Made by a program: the position numbers and the translations under genes. Below, in pieces: positions 49,733 through 59,112 of a DNA stretch of 64,000 nt. The stretch is from positions 978,662-1,042,661 of the forward strand of contig NC_000961.1 in NCBI RefSeq assembly GCF_000011105.1. Reading direction: 5' to 3'. Numbering within the stretch: the first letter of the stretch is position 1; each line of letters starts with the position of its first letter. The notes under the pieces are model-generated. The model searched no databases, was not told the origin of the DNA, and was given only the letters and a program-made list of their open reading frames with translations. The DNA is from Pyrococcus horikoshii OT3. GTDB taxonomy: Archaea > Methanobacteriota_B > Thermococci > Thermococcales > Thermococcaceae.

Positions 49733-50650
49733 CTATTCAGAAATTGGAGGATTACTCTTCCTTAGGAAATATTCCTCCCTTTCTCTAAGTTCCCTGACAG
49801 CTGAGAGAAGCCTGTCTATTCTTTCATCATTGTACTTAGATTTAAAGGTTGTCAGCAAACCTTCCAGGAATCCATAAATTCCAACCCTTACAAAGTGTTC
49901 TCCCCTAATCTTCTCCAATCCTTTATTTAGTAGCAAAAATCTGTCTATAGCATTAAGCGTCTCTTCTTCTCCCAGGTCCCTCGCTAACTCCTTAACCTCC
50001 TTAATAATTCTCTCTGTAATGTCAACTTTCTTAGCCCTTATCGCGACGAAGCTACCCTCCCCGTACCCCTCCTTAACGGGCTCAATGTCTTTTATTTCAT
50101 CTAATTTATGGAAGAGCGTTTGAACTATTTTTTCCACTTTAAAGCCCGATCTTTCAAGTATGCTAATTACCTCCTCGGTTGAAAAGAACTTCGCTTCCCT
50201 ATAAAATACACTCTTATCTTTGTTCCTTTCATACTCCTTCCCTATTTTACTATTTTTATCTATAAAGCCAATTACTATGTATCCTCCTGGTTTGAGGACT
50301 CTATAAGCTTCCTTAATGCTTTTCTCGACATCATCAACGAAGCATATAGTTGTCACCATTAATATACAGGAGAGAGAGCTATCTGGGAAGGGTAGGTCTT
50401 CTGCTATACCCTCAATAACTTTTATTCCCCTTTTCTCAGCTATTTCGGCCATTTTTCTTGAAGGTTCAACCCCAATTTTTATCCCCAGTGGTTGGGCAAA
50501 TCTTCCGGTTCCGACTCCAACTTCTATGCATTCTTCCTCAGGTAAAACTTTCTTAATGGCATTGAGTTCGCTTAGATAAGCGTATTTGTGTCTCTCGAAC
50601 CAACTATCGTACCTTTCGGTATGTTCCTCGAAGGGCTTAATCTTCGGCAT
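49733..50650 (-). CDS. SAM-dependent methyltransferase with C-terminal helical domain
   Basis: Residues 1-200 hold a class I methyltransferase (ECIEVGVGTGRFAQPLG, AEDLPFPDSSLSCI, RVLKPGGYIVIGFID). A separate helical domain of about 95 residues follows (LARDLGEEETLNAIDRFLLLNKGLEKIRGEHF...). The substrate is unknown. GGAGGG eight bases before ATG 50650 sets the start; it overlaps the preceding DUF2240 gene by 14 bases. Confidence 0.85.
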   Translation of the reverse strand: MPKIKPFEEHTERYDSWFERHKYAYLSELNAIKKVLPEEECIEVGVGTGRFAQPLGIKIGVEPSRKMAEIAEKRGIKVIEGIAEDLPFPDSSLSCILMVTTICFVDDVEKSIKEAYRVLKPGGYIVIGFIDKNSKIGKEYERNKDKSVFYREAKFFSTEEVISILERSGFKVEKIVQTLFHKLDEIKDIEPVKEGYGEGSFVAIRAKKVDITERIIKEVKELARDLGEEETLNAIDRFLLLNKGLEKIRGEHFVRVGIYGFLEGLLTTFKSKYNDERIDRLLSAVRELREREEYFLRKSNPPISE

Positions 50651-51071
50651 AATAATTCCCTCCATTTTCAAGTTCTTCCTTGAATTTACTCATGTCTAAT
50701 CCCTTTTCCAAACCATAAAGATAGGCCAACAATTTCTTGTCAAGATTGCCGTATCTCTCCTCAAGTCTCTTTATCTCTTCCATTACCTCTAACTCAGTTA
50801 AGTTCAATTCCTTTGCTAGATATTCCACGATCTCACCGAAAATATCCCTTTTCTTTTCTTCCTCTTCAATTAAATTGACCTTAACAATAAGGCCCTCTTC
50901 ACTTTCTTCGATTATTCCTTCCTCTATCCCCTCTTTTATTAGCTCCTTAGCTTCGCTCACGCTCATAGCCCCTAATTTAAATGCAAGAATGCCAATTATC
51001 TCACTCCTGCTGGAGAATATATTATCACCTTTAACTTTCACGGCCTCAAGCAGAGGCTTATACTTACTCAA
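50637..51071 (-). CDS. DUF2240 family protein
   Basis: A 144-residue acidic, helical archaeal protein: KGDNIFSSRSEIIGILAFKLGAMSVSEAKELIKEGIEEG is the repeat-like N-terminal half. DUF2240 has no known function. A TTG start is used, with GGGGATGAT before it. Overlaps the methyltransferase start, so the two are coupled. Confidence 0.75.
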   Translation of the reverse strand: MSKYKPLLEAVKVKGDNIFSSRSEIIGILAFKLGAMSVSEAKELIKEGIEEGIIEESEEGLIVKVNLIEEEEKKRDIFGEIVEYLAKELNLTELEVMEEIKRLEERYGNLDKKLLAYLYGLEKGLDMSKFKEELENGGNYYAED

Positions 51072-51136
51072 GTATCATCCCCATAGGAAAGAACCCTTTA
51101 TATAGCAAAAAATCTTTTCCATTCACGGTGATACCC

Positions 51137-51523
51137 GTGGAGCAGAGAACGCACAAGCTAACCTCCAGAATCCTTGTTGGGAAGCCCATTTTAATTAAGG
51201 AAGGATACGCTGAAGTTGAACTTGAAACGATAGATGAAATGAAAGTTGATGAGAAGGGGCTAGTCCATGGAGGCTTTACTTTCGGTTTAGCGGATTATGC
51301 TGCAATGCTTGCCGTCAATGAACCTACCGTTGTGCTGGGTAAAGCTGAAGTAAGGTTTACCAAGCCTGTAAAGGTGGGAGATAAACTTGTAGCAAAAGCT
51401 AAAATAATTGAGGACTTGGGGAAGAAGAAAATCGTTGAGGTGAAAGTCTACAGGGAAGAAGAGGTAGTCCTTGAGGGGAAGTTCTACTGTTACGTGCTTG
51501 AAAAACACGTCTTAGACAATTAG
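51137..51523 (+). CDS. Hotdog-fold thioesterase (PaaI-like)
   Basis: A 128-residue single hotdog domain: the active-site region GLVHGGFTFGLADYAAMLAVN (about 42-62) and VRFTKPVKVGDKLVAKAKI. Hydrolyses acyl-CoA thioesters; the substrate is unknown. GGTGATACCC precedes GTG 51137, the same spacing as other corrected starts here. Its end overlaps the convergent uracil methyltransferase gene by 12 bases. Confidence 0.85.
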   Translation: MEQRTHKLTSRILVGKPILIKEGYAEVELETIDEMKVDEKGLVHGGFTFGLADYAAMLAVNEPTVVLGKAEVRFTKPVKVGDKLVAKAKIIEDLGKKKIVEVKVYREEEVVLEGKFYCYVLEKHVLDN

Positions 51524-52735
51524 CTTTGCAACTAATTCAAGATGTGGTGTATGAGGAAACATATCCAACGCTACGATCTCATCGATTTTATATTCAAGCT
51601 TTTCAATATCTCTTGCAAAAGTTTTTGGATTGCAAGAAACGTAGACAATAACTTCGGGCTTTTCCCTATTAAGTTTCTTAATTAACTTAGGATGCAAACC
51701 TACCCTTGGAGGATCGACTATAACCGTGTCAAAGCCGTTAACCTCAACTTCCCTATCGGTTGCAACGTCAAAGACTGCATCCACTTTGTTTATCTTAGCA
51801 TTTTTCCTGGCCATCTCTATAGCGAATTCATTCGAATCGAACCCTACAACTTTAAATCCCCTCTTTGCTAAGTATATACCAAAGGTTCCTACACCTGAGT
51901 ACATATCAAGAACTCTCTCTCCCTCTACTAATTCACTAACCTTCTTTACTAAGTTTACAGCTTGATAGCTATTCGTTTGGAAAAAGGAATTTGGATGTAT
52001 TAGGTATATAACATCATCCAGCTTCTCAGTAATGAACTCTCTCCCCCAGACGCTTTCAACTTCTCCATATGATACATCACTTTTAGTCCTGTTTACACTC
52101 CAGTAAATTGAAGTTGCAAAGTCAAAGTACTTGCTTGGATCGGGAAGCTTACCCTCTTTCGTAACGAGGTTAACCATTACTTCTCCTGTAAATTTTCCTT
52201 CCCTTAGAACCATGTATCTTAAAAAGCCCTCATCTTTCTTTACATTCCAAACGCTTATCCTCTCCTCCTCTATAAATTCCCTTAGCCTCTCTATAGCTTT
52301 CCTCGAGGTTTTTCCAAATACTGGGCACTCTTGAATATCAACAATCTTCCACCACTTTCCCCTTTCTCTAAATCCTATACCTTCCACGGTAACGGCTAGA
52401 TCTATCCTATTCCTATGGCCAAAGATCCTTGGGGAGGGAATTACCTCGACATCAACTCCCAATAATCTCCTTATCCTCTCTCCTTTGAACTCTAGCTGAT
52501 AATCGTAAGAAAGATGCTGAAGCGAGCAACCTCCGCACCTTCCGAAAACCTTGCATCTCGCTCCAACTCTCAGGGGGGAAGACTTAATTAGTTTCCATTT
52601 TGACGCGATCTTAGCTTTTTTAACCTTTTCTATCTTTAATATCTCAACTTCATCCCCAGGAGCTGAGAAGGGAACTAACACATTTCCAAGGACTCCAAAG
52701 CCATCATCGTTAAGCTCCTTCACAACACCCCTCAT
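51512..52735 (-). CDS. RNA uracil-C5 methyltransferase (RumA/TrmA family)
   Basis: 407 residues. A TRAM-like N-terminus (about 1-45), iron-sulfur cysteines CKVFGRCGGCSLQH...CPVF, SAM motif LDMYSGVGTFGIYLA (about 274-288), IVDPPRVGL, and catalytic cysteine in YVSCNPKTFARD. It forms m5U either in tRNA (position 54) or in 23S rRNA; Pyrococcus is known to have two such paralogues, and I cannot tell which this is. AGGAGGACTAC before the ATG. Confidence 0.9.
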   Translation of the reverse strand: MRGVVKELNDDGFGVLGNVLVPFSAPGDEVEILKIEKVKKAKIASKWKLIKSSPLRVGARCKVFGRCGGCSLQHLSYDYQLEFKGERIRRLLGVDVEVIPSPRIFGHRNRIDLAVTVEGIGFRERGKWWKIVDIQECPVFGKTSRKAIERLREFIEEERISVWNVKKDEGFLRYMVLREGKFTGEVMVNLVTKEGKLPDPSKYFDFATSIYWSVNRTKSDVSYGEVESVWGREFITEKLDDVIYLIHPNSFFQTNSYQAVNLVKKVSELVEGERVLDMYSGVGTFGIYLAKRGFKVVGFDSNEFAIEMARKNAKINKVDAVFDVATDREVEVNGFDTVIVDPPRVGLHPKLIKKLNREKPEVIVYVSCNPKTFARDIEKLEYKIDEIVALDMFPHTPHLELVAKLIV

Positions 52736-52775
52736 GTAGTCCTCCTGGAAAGAATAAGTTAAAAAGTTAAGGGAA

Positions 52776-54617
52776 TCACTGAAGCTCTTCTCTAAACTTT
52801 ATAGCATCGAAAGGACAGAGTTGGTTGCAGATTCCACAGCCGGTACATATTAGCTCATCTATCCTAACTTTCCTGGTTTCTGGGTCGTAAATTAAGGCTG
52901 GACATCCTGAGAGCAGTATACATGCTTTACACCCTGTACATTTGTCTTCAATTACTATTGGAGGTTCCCTGGTTTCGCCACGCCTTATTACTGGAATTAC
53001 ACACTCGCGCCTGGCTATTATAACTGCGGGACCTTTAACTTTCATAGCTTCTTTTATCGCTTCCTTCGTTGCTTTAAGGTCATAGGGATCAACGGTCTTC
53101 ACGTACTTTACACCTATTCCCTTTACGAGGGCTTCTATATCGATCTCCCTGAACTTTCTTCCCGTCTCGCTACCTCCAGTTCCTGGGTGAGGCTGGTGTC
53201 CCGTCATTGCGGTTGTCCTATTATCGAGGATTATAACTAGGACGTCAAGATCCTTGTAAACAGCATCGATTAAGGGTTGTATTCCATTATGGAAGAATGT
53301 TGAATCCCCAATTGTTGCAACTATCTTCTTACCCATGACGACGCTCTGTCCATTGGCTAAGCTTATACTTGCACCCATCACGAACTCCGTCCAGATGGCT
53401 TCCAATGGTGGTAAAAGCGAGAGGGCGTAACAACCAATGTCGCCGTGAATTGGAATATCAAACTTTCCGTAGCCCAGTTCTCTTAGTGCATCCAGTAGAG
53501 CCCTATAGCTCCCTCTGTGCGGACAACCTGGACACATTACTGGAGGCCTCTTGGGAGCTAAGCGTTCAGCTTCCTCAACTTCTTTTGGTAGAGAAACTTC
53601 TTCCCCTTCTTTACCTAGGAGCTTGAGTATAGCATTCTTAACTAGCCTTGGGGTTAGCTCGCCTTCAAGGGGTAGATATCCAGTTCTCTTCCCATAGATA
53701 GGGACTCTTAGCCCCTCTTCATATGCTACAACCTTTATTTCCTCCTCCAAGAATGGGGCCCCTTCTTCGATAACAAGGGCTTTCTCCACGGATTTAAGGA
53801 AATTAATAACTATCTTCCTGGGAAGTGGATGAGGAGTCGAGAGCTTGAGTATCTTGAAATCTCCTTCAATTGATGGTAGAACCTCCTTAACGTAGTTGTA
53901 GGGAGCTCCCTCGACGATTATCCCTATCTTACCGTCACCTTCTATCCAATTGTAGTCTAAATTGTTGAACTCCTCCTCTATCTTTTTCAACGTTTCGTTT
54001 AGCCACTTATGCCTCTTCCTATTTCCCTCCATACTAGCTCTCACGTATCTTTCTATATCCTTCTTGAACTTTGGGATCCTGTTTAGATCCTTAAATTCTC
54101 CAACCTCAACGTCGGCCGTTGTGTGGTTAACCCTGGTAGTGGTTCTAAATATAATGGGAACTTTGTACTTTTCGCTAAGTTCATAGGCGTACTTTATCAA
54201 ATCATGGGCTTCTTGAGGATCATAAGGTTCCAAAACTGGAAGTAGTGATATCTTCCCATAATATCTGTCATCCTGCTCAGTTTGACTTGTATGAGGCCCA
54301 GGGTCATCTGCAACTAAAACTACCAAACCTCCCTCAACACCAGAGTAAGCTAGGCTCATCAGAGGGTCAGCGGCCACGTTTAGCCCAACGCACTTCATGG
54401 TAACCAAGCTCCTTATGCCAGCATACGATGCCCCCGCAGCTTCTTCAAGCGCTACCTTTTCATTAGGTGCCCATTCAGCAAAGACTTCTGGTTTTAACCT
54501 TGCGATAGTTTCAATAACTTCTGTAGAGGGTGTTCCAGGATAACCAGTAGCAAAAGAAACTCCAGCTTCTAAGGCCCCATAGGCTATAGCTTCGTTACCC
54601 ATTAAGAGCCTCTTCAC
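52776..54617 (-). CDS. iorA: Indolepyruvate:ferredoxin oxidoreductase alpha-type subunit (IorA-like)
   Basis: 613 residues. N-terminal pyrimidine/transketolase-like domain (TGYPGTPSTEVIETIA), a C-terminal TPP domain with MCPGCPHRGSYRALL and GDSTFFHNGIQP...LDN, and two 4Fe-4S motifs (CTGCKACILLSGCP and CTGCGICNQLCP) at the end. It oxidises aryl-pyruvates in amino-acid fermentation, with a beta subunit. No iorB gene lies beside it, so it may be a paralogue with another partner. GTG 54617 is chosen after GGGAGGG; the frame from 54632 is longer. Confidence 0.85.
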   Translation of the reverse strand: MKRLLMGNEAIAYGALEAGVSFATGYPGTPSTEVIETIARLKPEVFAEWAPNEKVALEEAAGASYAGIRSLVTMKCVGLNVAADPLMSLAYSGVEGGLVVLVADDPGPHTSQTEQDDRYYGKISLLPVLEPYDPQEAHDLIKYAYELSEKYKVPIIFRTTTRVNHTTADVEVGEFKDLNRIPKFKKDIERYVRASMEGNRKRHKWLNETLKKIEEEFNNLDYNWIEGDGKIGIIVEGAPYNYVKEVLPSIEGDFKILKLSTPHPLPRKIVINFLKSVEKALVIEEGAPFLEEEIKVVAYEEGLRVPIYGKRTGYLPLEGELTPRLVKNAILKLLGKEGEEVSLPKEVEEAERLAPKRPPVMCPGCPHRGSYRALLDALRELGYGKFDIPIHGDIGCYALSLLPPLEAIWTEFVMGASISLANGQSVVMGKKIVATIGDSTFFHNGIQPLIDAVYKDLDVLVIILDNRTTAMTGHQPHPGTGGSETGRKFREIDIEALVKGIGVKYVKTVDPYDLKATKEAIKEAMKVKGPAVIIARRECVIPVIRRGETREPPIVIEDKCTGCKACILLSGCPALIYDPETRKVRIDELICTGCGICNQLCPFDAIKFREELQ

Positions 54618-54691
54618 TTTTATCCCTCCCATAAAGAATGGGAATGAAATTTATTAAAAATCTTCACGTATCTAAGTTGGTGATAGATAGC

Positions 54692-56122
54692 ATGAAGGCC
54701 CTTATCAACGGAACGATATATACGTCATTTAACCCTTTAAAGAAGGTTTCTGGACTCGTGATCTCCCATGGAAAGGTAATCTATGCCGGAGATTCTGAAG
54801 TCGCGAAGAAGATCGTGGAACTTTCTGGAGGAGAGATCGTTGATTTAAAGGGAAAGTACGTAATGCCGGCATTTTTTGATTCACATCTTCACCTGGATGA
54901 GCTTGGAATGAGCTTAGAAATGGTTGATCTAAGAGGAGCGAAATCCATTGAAGAACTAATTCAGAGGCTAAAAAGGGGAAAAGGAAGGATAATATTTGGC
55001 TTCGGCTGGGATCAGGATGAGCTTGGAGAGTGGCCCACGAGGAAAGAGTTAAATGCAATAGATAAACCAGTTTTCATTTATAGGAAGTGCTTCCACGTTG
55101 CAGTGGCTAATGATAAGATGCTTGAGCTACTCAACTTAACTCCCTCTAAGGATTTCGATGAGGATACTGGAATAATAAAGGAGAAGTCTCTCGAGGAGGC
55201 TAGGAAAGTTATCAACGAGAGAGTATTAACGGTTGAAGATTATGTTTATTACATAAAAAGGGCCCAGGAGCATCTGTTGGATTTAGGTGTCAAATCCGTA
55301 AGCTTTATGAGCGTTAACGAAAAGGCCCTAAGAGCTTTATTCTACCTGGAGAGGGAAGGTAAGCTTAGCATAAACGTTTTTGCCTATGTAACTCCCGAAG
55401 TTCTCGATAAATTGGAATCCATAGGACTAGGAAGATTCCAAGGAAACAGGTTAACTATAGCTGGCGTTAAGCTATTCACCGATGGGAGTCTCGGGGCTAG
55501 AACAGCGTTACTCAGCAAACCTTATAGCGATGATCCCTCAACAAGTGGGCAACTCGTTATGGAAAGGGAAGAGCTCATAAGAATAACAGAGAAGGCCAGA
55601 TCTCTAGGCTTGGACGTAGCTATCCATGCGATAGGGGATAAAGCCCTGGATGTGGCCTTAGATGTCTTTGAAACTACTGGATTCCCTGGGAGAATAGAGC
55701 ATGCCTCCCTAGTTAGGGATGATCAGCTAGAGAGGGTAAAGAATCTCAAGGTACGGCTTTCAGTTCAGCCCCATTTCATAATAAGTGACTGGTGGATCGT
55801 GGAGAGGGTTGGGGAAGAGAGAGTGAAGTGGGTCTACAGGTTTAAAGATTTAATGAAAGTTGCGGAGCTCGGCTTTAGTACAGACTCCCCAATAGAACCT
55901 GCGGATCCCTGGCTAACGGTGGATGCAGCGGTAAATAGAGGAAAAGGAAAAGTTAAGTTGTACGAGCTAACGAAGGATCAAGCATTAGACATTAAGGATG
56001 CTCTTCACTCCTATACTTATGGTTCCGCTAGGGTTTCATTGGCCAGTGATATAGGAAAGCTAGAACCTGGGTTTAAGGCCGAGTACATAATCCTCGACAG
56101 AGATCCTTTGGTGGTTAAATGA
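54692..56122 (+). CDS. Amidohydrolase-superfamily metal-dependent hydrolase
   Basis: 476 residues. The metal motif FFDSHLHLDE (HxH) is near residues 60-68, the GVKLFTDGSLGARTA segment near 255-268, AIHAIGDKALD, and DSPIEPADPW near the C-terminus. This is the YtcJ/exoenzyme-regulatory group of amidohydrolases; substrate unknown. The longer frame begins at 54638, but GGTGATAG precedes ATG 54692 by five bases. It forms an ATGA overlap with the next gene. Confidence 0.87.
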   Translation: MKALINGTIYTSFNPLKKVSGLVISHGKVIYAGDSEVAKKIVELSGGEIVDLKGKYVMPAFFDSHLHLDELGMSLEMVDLRGAKSIEELIQRLKRGKGRIIFGFGWDQDELGEWPTRKELNAIDKPVFIYRKCFHVAVANDKMLELLNLTPSKDFDEDTGIIKEKSLEEARKVINERVLTVEDYVYYIKRAQEHLLDLGVKSVSFMSVNEKALRALFYLEREGKLSINVFAYVTPEVLDKLESIGLGRFQGNRLTIAGVKLFTDGSLGARTALLSKPYSDDPSTSGQLVMEREELIRITEKARSLGLDVAIHAIGDKALDVALDVFETTGFPGRIEHASLVRDDQLERVKNLKVRLSVQPHFIISDWWIVERVGEERVKWVYRFKDLMKVAELGFSTDSPIEPADPWLTVDAAVNRGKGKVKLYELTKDQALDIKDALHSYTYGSARVSLASDIGKLEPGFKAEYIILDRDPLVVK

Positions 56123-57642
56123 GGAAAACATATTACTTTTTCTTCATATCTATTTGGACGTTGACATTCATTCCTTATATTATAACTAGAAAAAGCCCTC
56201 CAGGATATATAATTGGCGGTGATACCCTCGTTCATGCTGCGATAGCAAGGGGAATTTTACTTGGAAGAAATCCCTTTCTTGATCAAACTTATAACGTTCC
56301 TCCGAACTGGTATCCCTTCCTTTATCACATGATTGTTGCCGGAGTTGCAAAGGGATTTAGCATTAGCATTGAGAAGAGTATGCTCGTGCTACAGCTAATA
56401 CTCTCACTTTTAATGATACTAGTCATGTCACTAGTAGCTGGAAAGCTTTGGGGTGAGGAAGCTGAAATAGTTTCAATGGCCCTTTCCCTGTTAATGCTAC
56501 CGTACCATAGGTATCCAAATCCAAAGGAGCTAGCCCCAATTTTTGGCATTATTTCCCTCTTTTATTTGAGTAGAAGGAGATACATAATGTCTGGAATTCT
56601 TGTAGGTTTGGCTTTGTGGACGCACTATGCTGTCGCTTTTCCCTTGCTCTTATTCTTTTTGACGTTAGGACTAAAGGATAGGAGGTATATTCTCTCACTG
56701 ATAATCTCACTAATTATCTTTTCTCCCTTCGTTGTTAACATCCTCCTGCATTCGGAATTTTTGTTTCCCCAGGTAGAGGATATATACGCTTTCTGGGTCA
56801 ATGATACCGTTAAGAGGAAATTGTTAAGTGTTCTCCCTCCAGTTTACTTAGCCCCCCTAGTAGCCTTAGCAGGTATAAAAGGTTATAAGCGAAGGGAAAG
56901 AGAAGTGCTGCTATTAATAGCTTTTGTTTTTGTTATAATTATAGCGAGATTATCTCCAGAGACTCTAAAACCGTTTGGCATTAAACTCTGGTCGTCTAGG
57001 TTTACCTATTTGCTACCATACGTATACGTCTTACTCTCAGCGTACGGGATGTTAAACTTCGCAAAAAGTAAGTTAGGAAAGTTTATTCTGTTCTTCCTTA
57101 TTCCAATTTTAGCTGTTGTCAACTTTTCGGCTTCGATAGCTGAGGATCCCTTCCTTAAGGTATCTACCCTGGATCTTAAGGAGTACTTCCCCCAGGAGCA
57201 CTTTGTTGAAGTTGCAGAATGGGTAAAAAAGAATATTGAGAGAGATGATACCATAGCCGCTGGAGAGGAAATGAGCATGATGATAAATGCCCTCACTGGA
57301 AGGCCCGTGGTCGCAACGATGTATGGGCATGGAAATACCTTTTTAAACAATACTAGAAGGAGAAAAGACCTTGAAATTTTATTCCTAGGAAATTGTAATG
57401 AGAAGAAAGGAATCGTGAGGAAATATAAAGTAAGATATATAATCCTAGACCCTCCAACGACGGCTAAGGATATGGAGTGCTTAGGTATTGTTTACAAAAT
57501 TGGAAATGTAAGCATATTGAAAGTGAAGAGCTCGTTCAAAGAAGGATTTGAAAATGGGATGCACCATGAAGAGGAAGAAAGCACAATTACTTTGGCTTTT
57601 GTTTATCGCTTTTATCGTAAATTTTTCAGTTATCTATGGTAG
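56119..57642 (+). CDS. Polytopic GT-C-like membrane protein
   Basis: 507 residues, about ten membrane helices. The first extracytoplasmic loop GGDTLVHAAIARGILLGR with NPFLDQTYNVPPNWYPFLYH resembles the acidic GT-C catalytic loop. A soluble C-terminal part has LTGRPVVATMYGHGN. It is a close paralogue of the next gene; identity is visible through the whole first loop. Its final 35 residues beyond SILKVK do not match the paralogue and read through the start of that gene in another frame (95-base overlap), so the ancestral stop seems lost. A lipid- or protein-glycan transferase role is inference. Confidence 0.72.
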   Translation: MRKTYYFFFISIWTLTFIPYIITRKSPPGYIIGGDTLVHAAIARGILLGRNPFLDQTYNVPPNWYPFLYHMIVAGVAKGFSISIEKSMLVLQLILSLLMILVMSLVAGKLWGEEAEIVSMALSLLMLPYHRYPNPKELAPIFGIISLFYLSRRRYIMSGILVGLALWTHYAVAFPLLLFFLTLGLKDRRYILSLIISLIIFSPFVVNILLHSEFLFPQVEDIYAFWVNDTVKRKLLSVLPPVYLAPLVALAGIKGYKRREREVLLLIAFVFVIIIARLSPETLKPFGIKLWSSRFTYLLPYVYVLLSAYGMLNFAKSKLGKFILFFLIPILAVVNFSASIAEDPFLKVSTLDLKEYFPQEHFVEVAEWVKKNIERDDTIAAGEEMSMMINALTGRPVVATMYGHGNTFLNNTRRRKDLEILFLGNCNEKKGIVRKYKVRYIILDPPTTAKDMECLGIVYKIGNVSILKVKSSFKEGFENGMHHEEEESTITLAFVYRFYRKFFSYLW

Positions 57643-59062
57643 GAAAATGCCCGTTGGTGGAAATGGAGGTGACACGATAATCCACATGGCCATGATCCGG
57701 GGAATTTACCTCGGAAGAAATCCATTTTTAGATCAGCACTATAACGTTCCCCCTAACTGGTATCCCTTCTTATATCATGCTTTGATAGCTTTTTTGGCGA
57801 GGTTAACGCATATTTCCATCTGGAGCTTAATGATTTGGACGCCACTTATTTTTGCGTTAATAATGGTTTTTGCATGGTATAAACTTGGAGAGGAACTCGA
57901 TAAAGATTATGGAGGGCTCTTATTTGGTTCACTAGCCTTTTTGGCATTAAAATCGCAACTTTTTCCAAATCCTAAGGAACTCATTCCAATTTTTCTCCCC
58001 CTATTCTATCTCGAATACTATAGGTATTTCAGAGATAGGGAAAATAGACATCTCCTATACTCTGGCCTACTTCTTGGGCTCATGATGTGGAGTCACTATG
58101 GGGCAGCTTTACCCGTTTTAGCGGGAACTATTGCATATGCTCTAATAGAGCTCAAGAGAAACCCAAAATTAATGATCCCTCCTTTCTTATCCCTTGCAGT
58201 ATTTTCCCCCTTCATAGTCAATGTTCTACTTCACATTCACCCAGGAAGCACAATGATTGTAGAAGGAAAATGGCTTTCTGCACTTTCATGGAGCTCCGCT
58301 CTTCATAGGATTGCTTCTCCGAGTTGGACTCTACCGATCGTTACGATAGCGTTTTTGTCTCTAAGAAAGAGAAATCTTGAATTTTGGAACTTTTTAATAG
58401 TGGTAATAATTTCAATGATAGGGATAAACGTTACCCCCACTATTGTATATGACCTTGGAGGGCCTGCAGTGTTCCCTTCTCGTTTTGGAATACCCTTGTC
58501 TTATACCTATCTTATCCTTTGTGGGTTTGGAATTGATTTTCTCATTAAAGCCTTAAAAATACCTAGAAAGCAAATCTTAAGCTTAACTTTTAGCTTCCTT
58601 TTAATTATATATGGGTCCTGGAGTTTTATAGCCTGTAACTATCATAATTTTAGTTCTAAGTACACGTATAAAAACTTCGAAGATCTTGCTGGTAATTATA
58701 CCAAAGGGCTTGTAAAGGTTTCAGAATGGATACGAGAAAATACCGAAAGGGATGCTTATCTTATTGGATATCCCTATACTTTAGAATGGATTGCAGGTTT
58801 CACAGGGAGGCCCGTTGTTGCAGTAAGTTATGGTCATGGAAACCCTTTCCTAGATATGGAGCAGAGAAGAAAAGACATTGAGGAATTTTTCACAAATCCA
58901 GAAAAGAGGGAAGAAATCATCAAAAAGTATAATATAAAGTACATAATTCTGGATCCCTATACTAAGAGGAGTTTTAACGTTACAATTGATGATTTTGGTG
59001 ATAATTTTAGGATTGTATTTCAATGGGGAGAATTTTATATTTTGGAGAAAAACATTAAGTAA
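57554..59062 (+). CDS. Polytopic GT-C-like membrane protein, paralogue
   Basis: About 502 residues, with the same layout: first loop GNGGDTIIHMAMIRGIYLGR then NPFLDQHYNVPPNWYPFLYH, HYGAALPVL in the middle and TGRPVVAVSYGHGNPFL in the C-terminal domain. It ends normally in EFYILEKNIK. The start lies inside the upstream paralogue; ATG 57554 (AAGGA upstream) or ATG 57566 is more likely than TTG 57548. These tandem copies probably act on the same class of lipid-linked sugar. Confidence 0.72.
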   Translation: MGCTMKRKKAQLLWLLFIAFIVNFSVIYGRKMPVGGNGGDTIIHMAMIRGIYLGRNPFLDQHYNVPPNWYPFLYHALIAFLARLTHISIWSLMIWTPLIFALIMVFAWYKLGEELDKDYGGLLFGSLAFLALKSQLFPNPKELIPIFLPLFYLEYYRYFRDRENRHLLYSGLLLGLMMWSHYGAALPVLAGTIAYALIELKRNPKLMIPPFLSLAVFSPFIVNVLLHIHPGSTMIVEGKWLSALSWSSALHRIASPSWTLPIVTIAFLSLRKRNLEFWNFLIVVIISMIGINVTPTIVYDLGGPAVFPSRFGIPLSYTYLILCGFGIDFLIKALKIPRKQILSLTFSFLLIIYGSWSFIACNYHNFSSKYTYKNFEDLAGNYTKGLVKVSEWIRENTERDAYLIGYPYTLEWIAGFTGRPVVAVSYGHGNPFLDMEQRRKDIEEFFTNPEKREEIIKKYNIKYIILDPYTKRSFNVTIDDFGDNFRIVFQWGEFYILEKNIK

Positions 59063-59112
59063 TCTAGTAAGAGCGTAAAGCAGATGCTGAAAAAGAGCTA
59101 GGGGTTTGAAAT

